In this document: positions 63,093-64,000 of the stretch, piece by piece
Position numbering within the stretch: position 1 is the stretch's first letter
How the letters are laid out: the number at the start of each line of letters is the position of its first letter
From: Notospermus geniculatus
Taxonomy: Eukaryota; Nemertea; Pilidiophora; Heteronemertea; Lineidae
NCBI GenBank assembly: GCA_002633025.1
Contig: NMRB01001142.1
Span: forward strand, 91,585 to 155,584
Direction of reading: 5' to 3'
DNA length: 64,000 nt
Notes under the pieces: generated by a model
What the model was told of the DNA's origin: nothing
Database searches by the model: none
What the model saw: the letters and a program-made list of their open reading frames with translations, nothing else
Made by a program: the position numbers and the translations under genes

Positions 63093-63905
63093 ACTGTCAC
63101 ACCGAAGTAGTTCTCAAAACGTCCTGCACCGTCCTAAAAATATCGTAAAACAGGGCTGAATGTGTAAAGTTGGCCAAATAATGCCTCGAAGTACTGGAGC
63201 ACCCTTCCCGCCCGAGCCCGTCCATGAAGTGCCTAAAACTGCAAAAAGTTGCCACTACGTCCACTCCGTTCGCACACAGTTTGAGCCCGTTCGGCAAAAT
63301 TTTCAAGAACGTACTGAGAACTAGCTCAGTGTGATTGGGGCATAAGGAACTGTCACACTGAAATCGTTCTCAAAACGTCCTGCCTCGTCCTAAAAAATCG
63401 TAAAACGGGCTAGAACATGTAAACCTTGGCCAAATAAGCCTCGATGTTCTGAAGCACCCTTCCCGTCCATGAAGTTCTACAAAGACTGCAAAAAGTTACC
63501 ACTACGTCCACTCCGTTCGCACACGGTTTGAGCCCGTTGGGCAAAATTTTCAAGAACTAGCTCAGTGTGATGTTGGGGCATTAGAGGACATAAGACTCTG
63601 CTATCAGGGCCCATATTCATAAAACCTAACTAGGCTTACATGTAGTTACTTGCTAATGCCCCAATCACACTGAGCTAATTCTCAGTACGTTCTTGAACAT
63701 TTTGCCGAACGGACTCAAACTGTGTGCGAACGGAGTTGACGTAGTGGCAACTTTTTACAGTCTTTTACGAACTTCATGGACAGAAAGGGTGCTCCAGAAC
63801 ATCGATGCTTTATTTGGCCAAGGGTTACACGTTCTAGCCCGTTTTACGATTTTTTTAGTACGGGGCAGGGCGTTTTGAGAACAATTATCAGTTTGACAGG
63901 CCCTT
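63093..63905. mobile_element. Cluster of three TCACACTGA-type 245 bp units
   Basis: Units at 63093-63345 and 63349-63585 are direct; a third at 63657-63905 is inverted. Each runs from GTCACACYGAA..GTTCTCAAAACGTCCTGC to GAACTAGCTCAGTGTGAT and TGGGGCAT, so each unit has its own ~20 bp inverted ends. Internal marker: CCACTACGTCCACTCCGTTC. A fourth copy is at 28258-28745. Frames in the units (e.g. LPNGLKLCANGVDVVATF) recur only because the DNA does. Confidence 0.85.
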
Positions 63906-64000
63906 AACCGGCGTTTTCGTATACCGTACATGTAGTTACTTGCTAAGTGCCCAGTATGTACAGACCAATGTACACGACTAGCAACCAACTAAGCCAGCAA

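Noticed and set aside
63693-63878. Conserved peptide LPNGLKLCANGVDVVATF in two ORFs
   Set aside because: The conservation follows the 245 bp DNA repeat. Other copies have stops in the frame, and the opposite strand is equally conserved.

Overview
This window looks like repeat-rich, gene-poor nuclear DNA of a multicellular eukaryote. It is most likely a marine invertebrate deuterostome: an echinoderm fits best, with hemichordate or amphioxus as alternatives. That placement is inference. It rests on AT-rich non-coding DNA, frequent ACATGT and TAGGCCTAC words, tRNA-derived SINEs, many short inverted-repeat elements, and foldback elements with tandem 15-16 bp repeats in their arms like those described in sea urchins (TU elements). 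Almost every open reading frame is under 130 codons. I found no operon, rRNA gene, clear multi-exon gene or CRISPR array. Two runs of N (11206-11640 and 51806-52239) and a few single N bases show a draft scaffold.

Layout. 0-3 kb: a TTAA-flanked inverted-repeat element, an ACATGT microsatellite, a small cysteine-rich ORF with decayed death-domain-like duplicates beside it, a SINE, and a foldback element (FB-1). 3-11 kb: unassigned DNA with SINE copies and several MITEs (one nested in another), a near-perfect 150 bp palindrome, and a weak ORF with an AT-hook-like stretch. 12-23 kb: MITEs in tandem and nested three deep, plus long inverted repeats. 23-34 kb: two probable Mutator-like elements with 10 bp target duplications, a large FB-1 copy, a decayed DIRS-like gag ORF split by one of those elements, and a 5'-truncated non-LTR retrotransposon inserted in a SINE. 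35-45 kb: three local duplications whose copies differ by element insertions, and a second SINE type next to a single N. 45-55 kb: a 42 bp minisatellite, and a 2.5 kb duplication on either side of the assembly gap. 55-64 kb: the largest FB-1 element, a second foldback family (FB-2) with arrays of a 16 bp unit, and a cluster of three copies of a 245 bp repeat.

The window is best read as a layered record of transposition. Several element groups share only their ends (TAGGGAG.., AGGCCCG.., TTAA-AGGG..) while their interiors differ, as expected for non-autonomous elements moved in trans by a few transposases. A hairpin module resembling a hammerhead ribozyme core (seven dispersed copies of varying quality) and the FB-1 foldback family are the most unusual signals. 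Family names such as SINE-A, FB-1 and FB-2 are labels used only in this report.
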